This document shows positions 14,385 through 21,899 of a stretch of DNA of 25,520 bases, piece by piece. A program made the translations under genes and the position numbers. Source of the stretch: CAYGAW01 sp964347945 (lineage in GTDB: Bacteria; Chloroflexota; Anaerolineae; UBA7937; B3-Chlor); assembly GCA_964347945.1 (NCBI GenBank), contig CAYGAW010000048.1, forward strand, positions 1 through 25,520. The letters are read 5' to 3'. Below the pieces are notes generated by a model. It was not told the DNA's origin, did no database searches, and saw nothing but the letters and a program-made list of their open reading frames with translations. The first letter of the stretch is position 1. The number at the start of each line of letters is the position of its first letter.

Positions 14385-15812
14385 ATGGCCGATCGAGACC
14401 TGAGGGATTTCCTCGCCAAACTCGAGGAAGCGGGGCAACTGAAGAGGATCACGGCGGAGGTGGACTGGAACCTCGAACTCTCCCATGTGGCCAAGGTCAA
14501 TGAGGAGCGCAACGGTCCAGCTTTGCTCTTCGAGAACGTGAAGGGGTACAACTCGCCGGTGTTCATAAGTGCGCTCTCCACAACAGAGCGACTGGCGCTG
14601 GCCCTGGACATGCCCACCAACTGGGGCATCAGCCAGCTGGCTAGGGAATGGGTCAATCGCACCCAAGAGGAGCTACCGCCCAACTGGGTGGACACGGGTC
14701 CCTGCAAGGAGAATATCGATACGGGCAAGGACGTGGACCTCTACAAGTTCCCTGCGCCCTGGTTCTACGAGCAGGACGGCGGACGGTACATCGGCACCTT
14801 CGTCAGCGTCATCACCAAGGATCCCGACAGCGACTGGATCAACGCCGGGACGTATCGGATGCAGATGCTGGACAAGAAGACCACCGGCATCCAGATCATC
14901 AAGGGCAAGGACGCCGACCTCCACCGCCAAAGATACGCGGAACTGAACCAGCCCATGCAGATCGCGGCGGTGATTGGCTACGACCCTGTGCTCTTCTTGT
15001 GCTCAAGCACCCTGTTCTCGCCCGGCCAGACGGAGTACAACTACGTTGGCGCCTTGCGGAACCTGCCCATGGAGGTGGTCAGGGGCGAGTATGTGGACCT
15101 GCCGGTGCCCGCGCAAGCCGAGATCGTGTTGGAAGGCGATCTGTGGCCGGAGAAGCTCAAGGACGAGGGGCCCTTCGGGGAATACACCGGCTACTACTCC
15201 GGCAAGGGCGTGGTGCCCAGGCACTACATCGACGTGAAGAGTGTGACCTACCGCAACAACCCCATCTTCCACGCGACCACGGTGGGCCGTCCCATCACCG
15301 ACACGCACATGATTCAATCGATGAACCGCACGGCAACCCTCTGGGGCCAGCTGGAGAGGATGGGTCTTCGAGGAATCCAGTCTGTATACATCCCTCCTGC
15401 GTCCTGTGGGCGTTTCATGGTCGTGGTCTCAGTGAAACAGATGTATCCGGGCCACTCATCTCACGTGGGCAGCGCTGTCATCTCCACCAGCACCGGAGCC
15501 TACGGGGTCAAGGTGGTCATCGTGGTGGACGACGATATCCCCGCCGACGACATGGATCGGGTCTTCTGGGCTCTGAGCACGAGATACCAGCCGGAGCGGG
15601 ATAGCGAGATCATCAAGCGCGGCCGCTCCACGCCTCTTGATCCGTCCCTGCCCATAGACGCCAGGTGGATCACCTCTCGCATCATCATCGACGCCACCAC
15701 CCCCTACGAGTGGGAGGAAAAGCCTCCGGTCATCGAGTTGTCCAAAGACGCGGTGGAGACCGTCAAGAAGCGGTGGAAGGAGTACGGATTCGACGAAGAG
15801 TTGGTCTACTAG
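14385..15812 (+). CDS. UbiD family prenyl-FMN-dependent (de)carboxylase
   Basis: The 475-residue protein is of standard UbiD length. It has DWINAGTYRMQ (about 150-160; metal-ligand Asn and active-site Arg), AEIVLEG (245-251) and GPFGEYTGYY (262-271) with the second active-site Glu266. The C-terminal half contains the typical HMIQSMN and MYPGHSSHVG segments. UbiD enzymes reversibly (de)carboxylate aromatic or unsaturated acids using prenyl-FMN and Mn2+. Placed after the PpsA/B-like genes and before a CoA-activating pathway, carboxylation of a phosphorylated phenol is the favoured role (compare phenylphosphate carboxylase PpcA/B), though Thauera uses two UbiD paralogues and here there is one. 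A plain hydroxyarenoate decarboxylase is the alternative. The SD AAGGAG lies upstream of ATG 14385. Confidence 0.93.
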   Translation: MADRDLRDFLAKLEEAGQLKRITAEVDWNLELSHVAKVNEERNGPALLFENVKGYNSPVFISALSTTERLALALDMPTNWGISQLAREWVNRTQEELPPNWVDTGPCKENIDTGKDVDLYKFPAPWFYEQDGGRYIGTFVSVITKDPDSDWINAGTYRMQMLDKKTTGIQIIKGKDADLHRQRYAELNQPMQIAAVIGYDPVLFLCSSTLFSPGQTEYNYVGALRNLPMEVVRGEYVDLPVPAQAEIVLEGDLWPEKLKDEGPFGEYTGYYSGKGVVPRHYIDVKSVTYRNNPIFHATTVGRPITDTHMIQSMNRTATLWGQLERMGLRGIQSVYIPPASCGRFMVVVSVKQMYPGHSSHVGSAVISTSTGAYGVKVVIVVDDDIPADDMDRVFWALSTRYQPERDSEIIKRGRSTPLDPSLPIDARWITSRIIIDATTPYEWEEKPPVIELSKDAVETVKKRWKEYGFDEELVY

Positions 15813-15876
15813 CATAGGCTTGCGGCAAAGAACCTGCGCAGCCGTGATTTGACATCGCTTTCGAAGGAGGAACCGC

Positions 15877-17133
15877 GTGGCTAACATTGTCGTCGTTTCC
15901 ACCCTGGACACGAAAGGAGAGGAGACCAGCTACCTCAAGGAACTGATAGAGAAAAGAGGCCACAGAGCCATCCTGGTCGATGTCGGCATGGGTGCAGAGC
16001 CTGACCTCACCCCTGACATCACCTCGGACGAGGTTGCCAGGGCTGGTGGGGGTGATATCAAGAAGATGCGCCGGTCCAAGGCGACGGGTGAACTCGCGCC
16101 CATCATGGTCAAGGGCGCCATCGAGAAGATCAAAGAGCTCCATGCTGCCGGCAAGGTGGACGGCATCGTCTCCTTCGGTGGTGCCAGCAACACCACGGTC
16201 GGCACCAGCGTGATGAAAGCCTTCCCCTTTGGACTGCCCAAGTTCATGCTCTCCAGCATGGCCTCCGTGCCGGCTTACGCGGGCATGTACATAGGCACCT
16301 CCGACATCGCCATGATGCACTCTGTGCTGGACATCTCCGGCCTGAACGACTTGGTCAGGGACACCCTCAGGCGAGCTGCGGGAGCCATCGCGGGCATGGT
16401 GGAGTCGGGCCCGCCTGTTACTGCAGAAGCCCTCAAGGGTCGGGAGAAACCTCTCATTGCCGTCACCGGCTTCAAGTTCTCGGAGGTGGGCGGACATGAG
16501 GCCGTGCAGTACCTGGAGGAGAAAGGCTATGAGCCCATCGCCATCCACGCCCAGGGTATCGGAGACCGGGCGATGGAGGAACTGATAGCCCAGGGCATCT
16601 TCGAAGGGGTGCTGGACCTGGTTCCGGCGGGCGTGAGCGAGGAGTGGATCGGCGGCAACCGAGCCGCGGGGCCCGCGAGGCTGGAAGCAGCTGGTGCACG
16701 TGGCATCCCCCAGGTCATAACCCCCTGCGGGTTCGACATGATTAGCGCCGGGCCTCTCTCCAGGAAAGACCAGGGAGACCCGCTGTGGACTTCCAGGAAA
16801 CTGGCCCAGCGGAAGGCATTTCTTCCTGACGAGTTCCGCCTGCAGATCAGGACCAGCGCAGAGGAAGTCAGGGAGACCGCCAGGATTGTGGCGCAGAAGC
16901 TCAACAAATCCAAAGGGCCTGTGAAGTTCCTCATTCCGACGCAAGGCTGGTCCCATCTCAGCGTTGAAGGGGCCGACCTATACGACCCTGACACAGACAA
17001 GGTCTTTGTTGCCGAGTTGAGGAAGCGGTTGAAGCCAGAGATCGAGGTAGCGGAGCTGGACACGCACTTCAACACGCCTGAGTTCGCCAGGGCAGCCGTG
17101 GATGCTCTGGACGAGATGATGAAAGGGATGTAG
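15877..17133 (+). CDS. Tm-1-like ATP-binding domain protein (UPF0261 family)
   Basis: The 418-residue protein starts at GTG behind AAGGAGG (6-base spacing). It begins NIVVVSTLDTKGEE and contains DGIVSFGGASNTTVGTSVM, SVPAYAGMYIGTSDIAMMHSV (as overlapping pieces), VTGFKFSEVGGHEAV and a C-terminal DTHFNTPEFARAAVDAL. These are hallmarks of the UPF0261/Tm-1-like family, named after the N-terminal ATP-binding domain of the tomato antiviral protein Tm-1. Bacterial members have no settled biochemical role. It follows ubiD by 64 bases with the same orientation, so it is probably in the operon, and may act on a phosphorylated or CoA-linked intermediate. No terminator is obvious after it. Confidence 0.87.
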   Translation: MANIVVVSTLDTKGEETSYLKELIEKRGHRAILVDVGMGAEPDLTPDITSDEVARAGGGDIKKMRRSKATGELAPIMVKGAIEKIKELHAAGKVDGIVSFGGASNTTVGTSVMKAFPFGLPKFMLSSMASVPAYAGMYIGTSDIAMMHSVLDISGLNDLVRDTLRRAAGAIAGMVESGPPVTAEALKGREKPLIAVTGFKFSEVGGHEAVQYLEEKGYEPIAIHAQGIGDRAMEELIAQGIFEGVLDLVPAGVSEEWIGGNRAAGPARLEAAGARGIPQVITPCGFDMISAGPLSRKDQGDPLWTSRKLAQRKAFLPDEFRLQIRTSAEEVRETARIVAQKLNKSKGPVKFLIPTQGWSHLSVEGADLYDPDTDKVFVAELRKRLKPEIEVAELDTHFNTPEFARAAVDALDEMMKGM

Positions 17134-18103
17134 GGCGCGGCGCGCCAGGCATGACGACAACCACCGCAACCTTCGGCTGGGGGTTAGCACTAGGCCAGCG
17201 TCCCTGTGTCGTGGACCCCTCGTTACCACTCAGGGATCGCATACTGCGATGCGCGCTCAATGGCGCAGACGACCAACGCGTGCCGTGGACACACAGGCCT
17301 CAAGGACCGCGTTTGAACTCAAGGAGCAGAGACTCGTCCTGCGCTACGCTGTTCGCTCAGACTGTGTGCCTCTGTCATTGGCTGGGCCGGAAGACGAGCA
17401 GACATATTCCAGCCAGTAGGAGTTTCGCTTCAGCCTGCGGGGTCTGGACTGAGCGCGTTGCGGTGCTCAGCTCCTAGCCGGGACTACATTGTTTCCCATC
17501 CCAGGCATATGCAAGGAACACAAAGCCCAAAATGGGACGTTAGCGAGGCTCTGGACAGCTTGTGGAGGCTATCAGCGTAGCTTCTAAGCCTCGCTCCTCG
17601 CCTCAACGGGGAGACACCGGAGCACCGGACAGAAGAAGGGACATACATCATGAACAGGATGTTCAACACAGAATCCGCAGCGAAGCTAAGCGAGGTTCAC
17701 GGCCAGACAGTGCTTGCCGCTCATGCTCCGCCACGTCACCCGCGGACAACTCCCTTGCTGGCAAACACCGCCAATCAGCACGGCTCAGCTCTCCTAGTCG
17801 CCCACTCGAGAACAAGCGTCCCCTTCAGTCTCTACTTCTACACCATGCCCGACAAACCTATGCCACCCTAGCCCCTCGCAACTCAACTTCACCTACTCAC
17901 GCCCACTTCCCATCCCATCCAGATCGGGGAGAAGACACGCCGCTAGCAGAGAATGCTTATGTCTAGTTCCAAGTCAGTTACCATAACCTCAAAATCCCCT
18001 CGAGGAGGGAGCTTCGTCTTATGTAAAGCTCCTCCCTACAACAATCTCCGCACCGACTGACATAGTCACTTGTGCTCACAAGAGCAAGACAAGGAGGTAG
18101 AGA
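17134..18103. other. 970-base stretch without a credible gene
   Basis: Open frames here are short, lack ribosome sites or family motifs and overlap one another. Visible structure: an operator-like palindrome ATCGCA-TAC-TGCGAT (17236-17250); a hairpin CTGAGC / GCTCAG (17449-17454 / 17465-17470); a C-rich, purine-poor tract from about 17700 to 17930; a strong hairpin at 18003-18037; and a CTTGTG-CT-CACAAG palindrome (18069-18082) shortly before the ribosome site of the molybdoenzyme gene. It may be the remains of a lost gene plus the control region of the next one. I see no clear sigma70 promoter. Confidence 0.55.
18003..18037 (+). repeat. Large hairpin upstream of the molybdoenzyme gene
   Basis: Arms AGGAGGGAGCTT (18003-18014) and AAGCTCCTCCCT (18026-18037) pair over 12 positions with one wobble and one mismatch around an 11-base loop. 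There is no T-run, so it is a leader structure or degenerate terminator rather than a clean rho-independent terminator. Confidence 0.5.
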
Positions 18104-20320
18104 ATGGCCAAAGGAAGTGGAGTAAAGAAAGCGATGTGCTTCTTCTGCAAGCCTCGCTGCATCGTCAATGTGCACGTCAGGGATGGGAGGCTGGTGAAGC
18201 TGGATCCGCCTCCCATGAAGATGTGCACCCGCTGGAAGACGGCGGGCGAATGGTTCTACCATCCCGATCGCCTCAAGTTTCCACTGAAACGGGGCGGAGA
18301 AAAGGGAGAGGGCAAATGGGAGCAGATATCCTGGGGCCAAGCCCTGGACGAGATTGCGGATAAACTCCAGCACATCAAGGATAACCACGGGGCAGAGGCG
18401 GTGGGCGTGACCGGGGGCACCAGCCGCACCTACGAAGAACTCAACTCCCGGTTCCTGAACCTCTTCGGAAGCCCCAATCAGACCAATCAGGGGTATATCT
18501 GCCACGGCAACTCGGCTGTGGTGGCTACTATGGTCTACGGCTGGTGGCCGTACTGGATGTCGACTGAGAAGTTGGACAAGACCAAATGCGTGATGTTGGT
18601 GGGGCGAGAGCCCAAGCCCAGCCATCAAACGGTGTGGCAGGGAGTGGTCAGGGCCAAACAGAGAGGCGCCAAGCTGATTGTAGTTGACCCACGCCGTGAA
18701 TCCGCTGCGGCGGCCGCTGACATCTGGCTCCAGCTCAGGCCCGGAACGGATGCCCCCCTACTGCTGTCCATGATGCAGGTCATCATCGAAGAGGATCTGT
18801 ATGACAAGGAGTTCGTCCAGAACTGGTGTCACGGCTTCGAGGAACTGTCCAAACGCGCCCAGGAGTACCCGCCGGAGAGAGTAGAAGAGATCACCTGGGT
18901 TCCCGCTGACAAGATCAGGACCGCCGCCAGGATGTTCGCCACCAACACGCCTTCCTGCGCCATCGAGGGCATGGGCGTAGCCCATCAGCCCAACACGCTG
19001 CAGGCCCTCCACGCCAAGCACGCCCTGTCCGCCATCGTGGGCAACATAGACGTCGAAGGCGGTGAGGAACTCCTCGGCCCGGCGCCATTCATCACCGAGC
19101 ACGAGATCGAGCTGCCGGATGCCCTGCCCGTGGAACAAAGAGGCAAGATGCTGGGGGCTGACCGGTACAAGCTATACACCTGGCCGGGGTATGAGATGAT
19201 TCAAACGAGCGTCGAGCGCGTGTGGGGAAAAAGGTGCGACATGTATGGCTACACATGTCTGGCCAGCTCCCCCGCGCTGTACAGGGCCATAGCTTATGAG
19301 ACCCCCTACCCTGTCAAGGGACTGATCACGCTGTCCAGCAATCCCATGATCACCATCGGGAATACGAAACTGGTGTACAGGGCGTTGAAGAAGCTGGATC
19401 TGTACGTGGTGGTGGATTTCTTCCCCACCCCCAGCGCTGCGCTGGCTGACTATGTACTGCCCGCCGCCTCATGGCTGGAACGGGACTTCCTATTCAACTA
19501 TCACAACACCACGCCGGTGATGAAGGCGGGGGAAGCCGCGCTGCCCGCAGTGATGCCCGGGGAATATGATCGTCGCACAGACTTCGAGTTCTGGCGTGGT
19601 CTGGGCATCAGGCTGGGACAGCAGGAGTACTGGCCGTGGGACACCGTCGAGGAGTACTATGACTACAGGCTTGAGCCGCTGGGCTTCACCTTCAGGGAAC
19701 TGGTGGAGATGGGCCACTGGGCGCCAGAGGAGTACAAGCCCCGGAAATACCTGGACACAGGCTTCGGCACGCCCACGGGCAAGATCGAACTCTACTCCAC
19801 CGTCCTGGAGAAGCTGGGATATGATCCGTTGCCCAGGTACATAGAGCCGCCGGAGAGCCCCATCAGTACACCGCAGATCGCCGAGGAGTATCCTCTGATC
19901 CTGATCACCGGAGGGCGGTTCCTGCCCTTCTTTCACTCCGAGTTGCGCCAGGTGGACACGCTGCGCAAGCGTCATCCCTACCCTATCGCGCAGATTCACC
20001 CCAATACGGCCAAGGAGCTGGGCATCGAGGACGGCGACTGGGTATGGATCGAATCGCCTCGTGGACGCGTGATGCAAAAGTGCAAGTATTTCGAGGGCAT
20101 CGATCCGCGAGTCGTGCATGCCCAGCACGGCTGGTGGTTTCCCGAGATGCCTGGGGAAGAGCCTTGGTTGCATGGGGCGTGGATATCCAACATCAACGTT
20201 CTTACATACGACGATCTGGACTTGTGCGACGAAGCTCTCGGTTGCTGGCCTCTGAAGACCCTACAGTGCAGGGTCTACAAGGTCAGGACGTACGGCCCGT
20301 CGGCCTCCCCAGTGGTCTGA
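18104..20320 (+). CDS. DMSO-reductase-family molybdopterin oxidoreductase, catalytic subunit
   Basis: The 738-residue protein has a complete N-terminal [4Fe-4S] site (Cys12, Cys15, Cys19, Cys41; CFFCKPRC), the molybdopterin core (WGQALDEIADKL, GYICHGNSA, VDPRR, GTDAPLL) and a C-terminal dinucleotide-binding domain (LITGGRFLPFFHSE, IHPNTAKELGIEDGDWVWIE). Cys133 in YICHGNSA is a plausible molybdenum ligand. No twin-arginine signal peptide is present, so it should be cytoplasmic. It has no adjacent electron-transfer or membrane-anchor subunit. It could therefore be a stand-alone reductase, hydratase or hydroxyl-transferase type enzyme (as in acetylene hydratase or pyrogallol transhydroxylase large subunit). 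The substrate is not assignable. The SD is AAGGAGG at 18091-18097, 6 bases before the ATG. Confidence 0.9.
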   Translation: MAKGSGVKKAMCFFCKPRCIVNVHVRDGRLVKLDPPPMKMCTRWKTAGEWFYHPDRLKFPLKRGGEKGEGKWEQISWGQALDEIADKLQHIKDNHGAEAVGVTGGTSRTYEELNSRFLNLFGSPNQTNQGYICHGNSAVVATMVYGWWPYWMSTEKLDKTKCVMLVGREPKPSHQTVWQGVVRAKQRGAKLIVVDPRRESAAAAADIWLQLRPGTDAPLLLSMMQVIIEEDLYDKEFVQNWCHGFEELSKRAQEYPPERVEEITWVPADKIRTAARMFATNTPSCAIEGMGVAHQPNTLQALHAKHALSAIVGNIDVEGGEELLGPAPFITEHEIELPDALPVEQRGKMLGADRYKLYTWPGYEMIQTSVERVWGKRCDMYGYTCLASSPALYRAIAYETPYPVKGLITLSSNPMITIGNTKLVYRALKKLDLYVVVDFFPTPSAALADYVLPAASWLERDFLFNYHNTTPVMKAGEAALPAVMPGEYDRRTDFEFWRGLGIRLGQQEYWPWDTVEEYYDYRLEPLGFTFRELVEMGHWAPEEYKPRKYLDTGFGTPTGKIELYSTVLEKLGYDPLPRYIEPPESPISTPQIAEEYPLILITGGRFLPFFHSELRQVDTLRKRHPYPIAQIHPNTAKELGIEDGDWVWIESPRGRVMQKCKYFEGIDPRVVHAQHGWWFPEMPGEEPWLHGAWISNINVLTYDDLDLCDEALGCWPLKTLQCRVYKVRTYGPSASPVV

Positions 20321-20531
20321 GAGCTTCCCGTGCGACAGTCTCGCGCCCGGAGATAGTGAGTGTCAGTCGTGTACCGCGCCTGCGTGCTGTGCCGAACACG
20401 AGCAGACTGCTTGACAGATGTCTTGGCAGAGGTGGTAGCGAGGGCCTTGCACGAACTCGTGTGAGCATGGCGATAGACAGCAAGACCATCCCCGCATTCA
20501 ACACGCGAAACGAGACACCGCGAGCTTGAAG

Positions 20532-20675
20532 ATGAGAGAACTCCGACCAGAGGAACTGAGTCGAACTTGCGATCCAGGGCAGTTCTCCTTCAAATCAACA
20601 GGCGAACTGATCGAGCTAGCCGAAATCATCGGTCAAGAGCGGGCCACGAAGGCCATAGATTTCGGGATTGAGATA
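20532..20675 (+). pseudogene. Truncated Lon-like ATP-dependent protease, N-terminal fragment
   Basis: About 48 codons read MRELRPEELSRTCDPGQF and onward to IIGQERATKAIDFGIEI, the conserved N-terminus of the LonB-like/AAA_32 protease family (which normally continues for 700-800 residues). Similarity stops abruptly at about 20675, where the sequence becomes an antisense transposase fragment; the frame continues nonsensically to a TGA at 20766. No AAA or protease catalytic domain remains. This looks like a gene cut by an insertion followed by deletion. Confidence 0.65.
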
Positions 20676-20741
20676 CCGCTTCTTGATCAGTCGCAGGTAC
20701 TTGCTGCGTCCGTTGATGCTCATCTTCTCTTCGTTGGGCAT
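20676..20741 (-). pseudogene. Transposase N-terminal fragment (integrase-core IS family)
   Basis: On the minus strand from ATG 20741 the sequence reads MPNEEKMSINGRSKYLRLIK followed by KRYL. This resembles the start of integrase-core transposases of the ISNCY-like type, which begin with a GRxKYLRxxKKRY-like helix. Similarity ends at the junction with the Lon fragment, so the rest of the element is deleted. Confidence 0.6.
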
Positions 20742-20748
20742 GGCCCCC

Positions 20749-20807
20749 TCGGTAACATTATCATTTGAGTGAACTATACCTCTTCGGTAACATCATACGT
20801 GAGTGAA
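20749..20807 (-). repeat. Two imperfect direct repeats, remnant of an IS end
   Basis: Copy 1 is 20749-20773 and copy 2 is 20784-20807, spaced by a 35-base period. Both start TCGGTAACAT and end GAGTGAA. Repeated binding sites just upstream of the transposase start are typical of IS termini that carry multiple transposase-binding repeats. They mark the surviving end of the element. Confidence 0.65.
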
Positions 20808-20816
20808 TACCCGGGT

Positions 20817-20845
20817 TTGACAAATCTCGCAAACTCTGCTATACT
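20817..20845 (+). promoter_or_regulatory. Strong sigma70 promoter
   Basis: TTGACA (20817-20822), a 17-base spacer and TATACT (20840-20845). It begins 10 bases after the IS-end repeats and points toward the nitroreductase operon, with a start expected near 20852. Confidence 0.75.
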
Positions 20846-20861
20846 ATAGGCATACCGTTCT

Positions 20862-20878
20862 ATGATACATCGTATCAT
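20862..20878. promoter_or_regulatory. Palindromic operator ATGATAC-ATC-GTATCAT
   Basis: A perfect 7-bp inverted repeat around a 3-base centre, 10-26 bases after the predicted transcription start. A repressor bound here would block the promoter. The IclR-family protein at 24407-25183, encoded at the end of the operon, is the obvious candidate, but this is inference. Confidence 0.6.
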
Positions 20879-21224
20879 GTTACAAGACGACCTACGTCTC
20901 ACCAATGAAGCGACTTTCGGTGAACGACGGAGTGCCGATCACGTCGGGACGTTCTTCGGAGGAGGATACTGCCCCCCCTCAACTCATCATGGCGGGCCAG
21001 ATATCCAAGGACGCACTGGCCCCAACTAGCCGTTGCTCGCCGGCACAACATACTTCTGCGAGCTCGCTTCGGATTCTCATAGGCACTGTCCAAGGTGATA
21101 TCCACGAATCACAAAGGACACGGTCACCACTCCGTTTACAGCCTCTCGCCTTAGTGGTCTGCTAACCTGCAACTGAGCTATCGGGGATTTGCGAACAACC
21201 CAAAGTCTTAAAGGGAGGATCGGG

Positions 21225-21899
21225 ATGACAGAGCGATATGGTTTGGCTGAAGCCGCTATAAAGATTATTGCCGATCGCCGGAGCATCCGTCAGTACACTG
21301 ACGAGCCGGTGTCGGAGGAGCATCTCGAAGTGATACTGGAGGCTGCGCGCCAGGCGCCCTCCGGCGAGAACGCACAGCCCTGGCGCTTCATCATCGTCAA
21401 AGACGAAGCGACGCGCAAGCAGCTCGGTGCCATTGCTGGTGGAGGCAGCGGTCGCAGGTTCACCGCCGAGTTCGTCACAAAGAAGATGCACGAGCGGTTC
21501 TCTAGTCTTGAGGACGAGGCGAAGAAGAAAGCGATCTTCGAGAAACTGACATCGGGACGGGTGTCCGCCTTCCTCGCCGACGCGCCAGTCAACATTGTTG
21601 TTTGCGGCAGGAAGGATGTGTGGGATCTCCCCTACGACACTGGGGCTGCCATTGAAAACATGCTGTTGATGGTAACAGCACTCGGGCTCGGTGCTTGTTG
21701 GGTGATTGCTCCATGCATCGACATCCGCGATGAAGAGCGCCTGAAGAACCTGCTTGGTGTGCCAGAGGGATTCAAGGTAGTCAGCATCGTTGCTGTCGGT
21801 CACCCCACGCGCGCTCATCGGCCTCGTCCCCGCATGCCCTTGAACGAATTGGTTTGGTCCGAGAAGTGGGATTCTCCGTACTACGAGGAGGAAACATGA
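21225..21899 (+). CDS. Nitroreductase family FMN oxidoreductase
   Basis: The 224-residue protein has the family signatures DRRSIRQYTDEPV (FMN phosphate), ILEAARQAPSGENAQPWRF, a central GAAIENMLLMVTALGLGACW and a C-terminal VVSIVAVGHP. The ATG at 21225 follows GGGAGG by 6 bases; an upstream in-frame ATG at 21189 has no ribosome site. Such enzymes reduce nitro groups, quinones or enoyl double bonds, or act in cofactor metabolism. As the first gene of an operon with CoA-transferase and ferredoxin genes, reduction of a ring or enone intermediate is more likely than a nitro substrate. Its stop overlaps the next start by 4 bases. Confidence 0.9.
   Translation: MTERYGLAEAAIKIIADRRSIRQYTDEPVSEEHLEVILEAARQAPSGENAQPWRFIIVKDEATRKQLGAIAGGGSGRRFTAEFVTKKMHERFSSLEDEAKKKAIFEKLTSGRVSAFLADAPVNIVVCGRKDVWDLPYDTGAAIENMLLMVTALGLGACWVIAPCIDIRDEERLKNLLGVPEGFKVVSIVAVGHPTRAHRPRPRMPLNELVWSEKWDSPYYEEET

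Larger units (their letters stand above)
20808..21224. other. Gene-free leader region before the nitroreductase operon
   Basis: After the promoter and operator at 20817-20878 no credible gene is seen. An 86-codon frame at 20905-21165 has no ribosome site near its ATG and no recognisable domain. A stretch on the minus strand (21187-21159) resembles the 5' half of a tRNA but lacks a matching 3' half. The leader of the operon would be about 370 bases long if it starts at the strong promoter. Confidence 0.5.

Noticed and set aside
17562..17966. Open frames of 73 and 134 codons in the long intergenic region
   Set aside because: Low-complexity Ser/Arg/Pro/His-rich translations, overlapping frames, and no family motif.
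20905..21165. An 86-codon frame between the operator and the nitroreductase gene
   Set aside because: No ribosome site near its ATG and no recognisable domain; the frame probably arises by chance in leader sequence.
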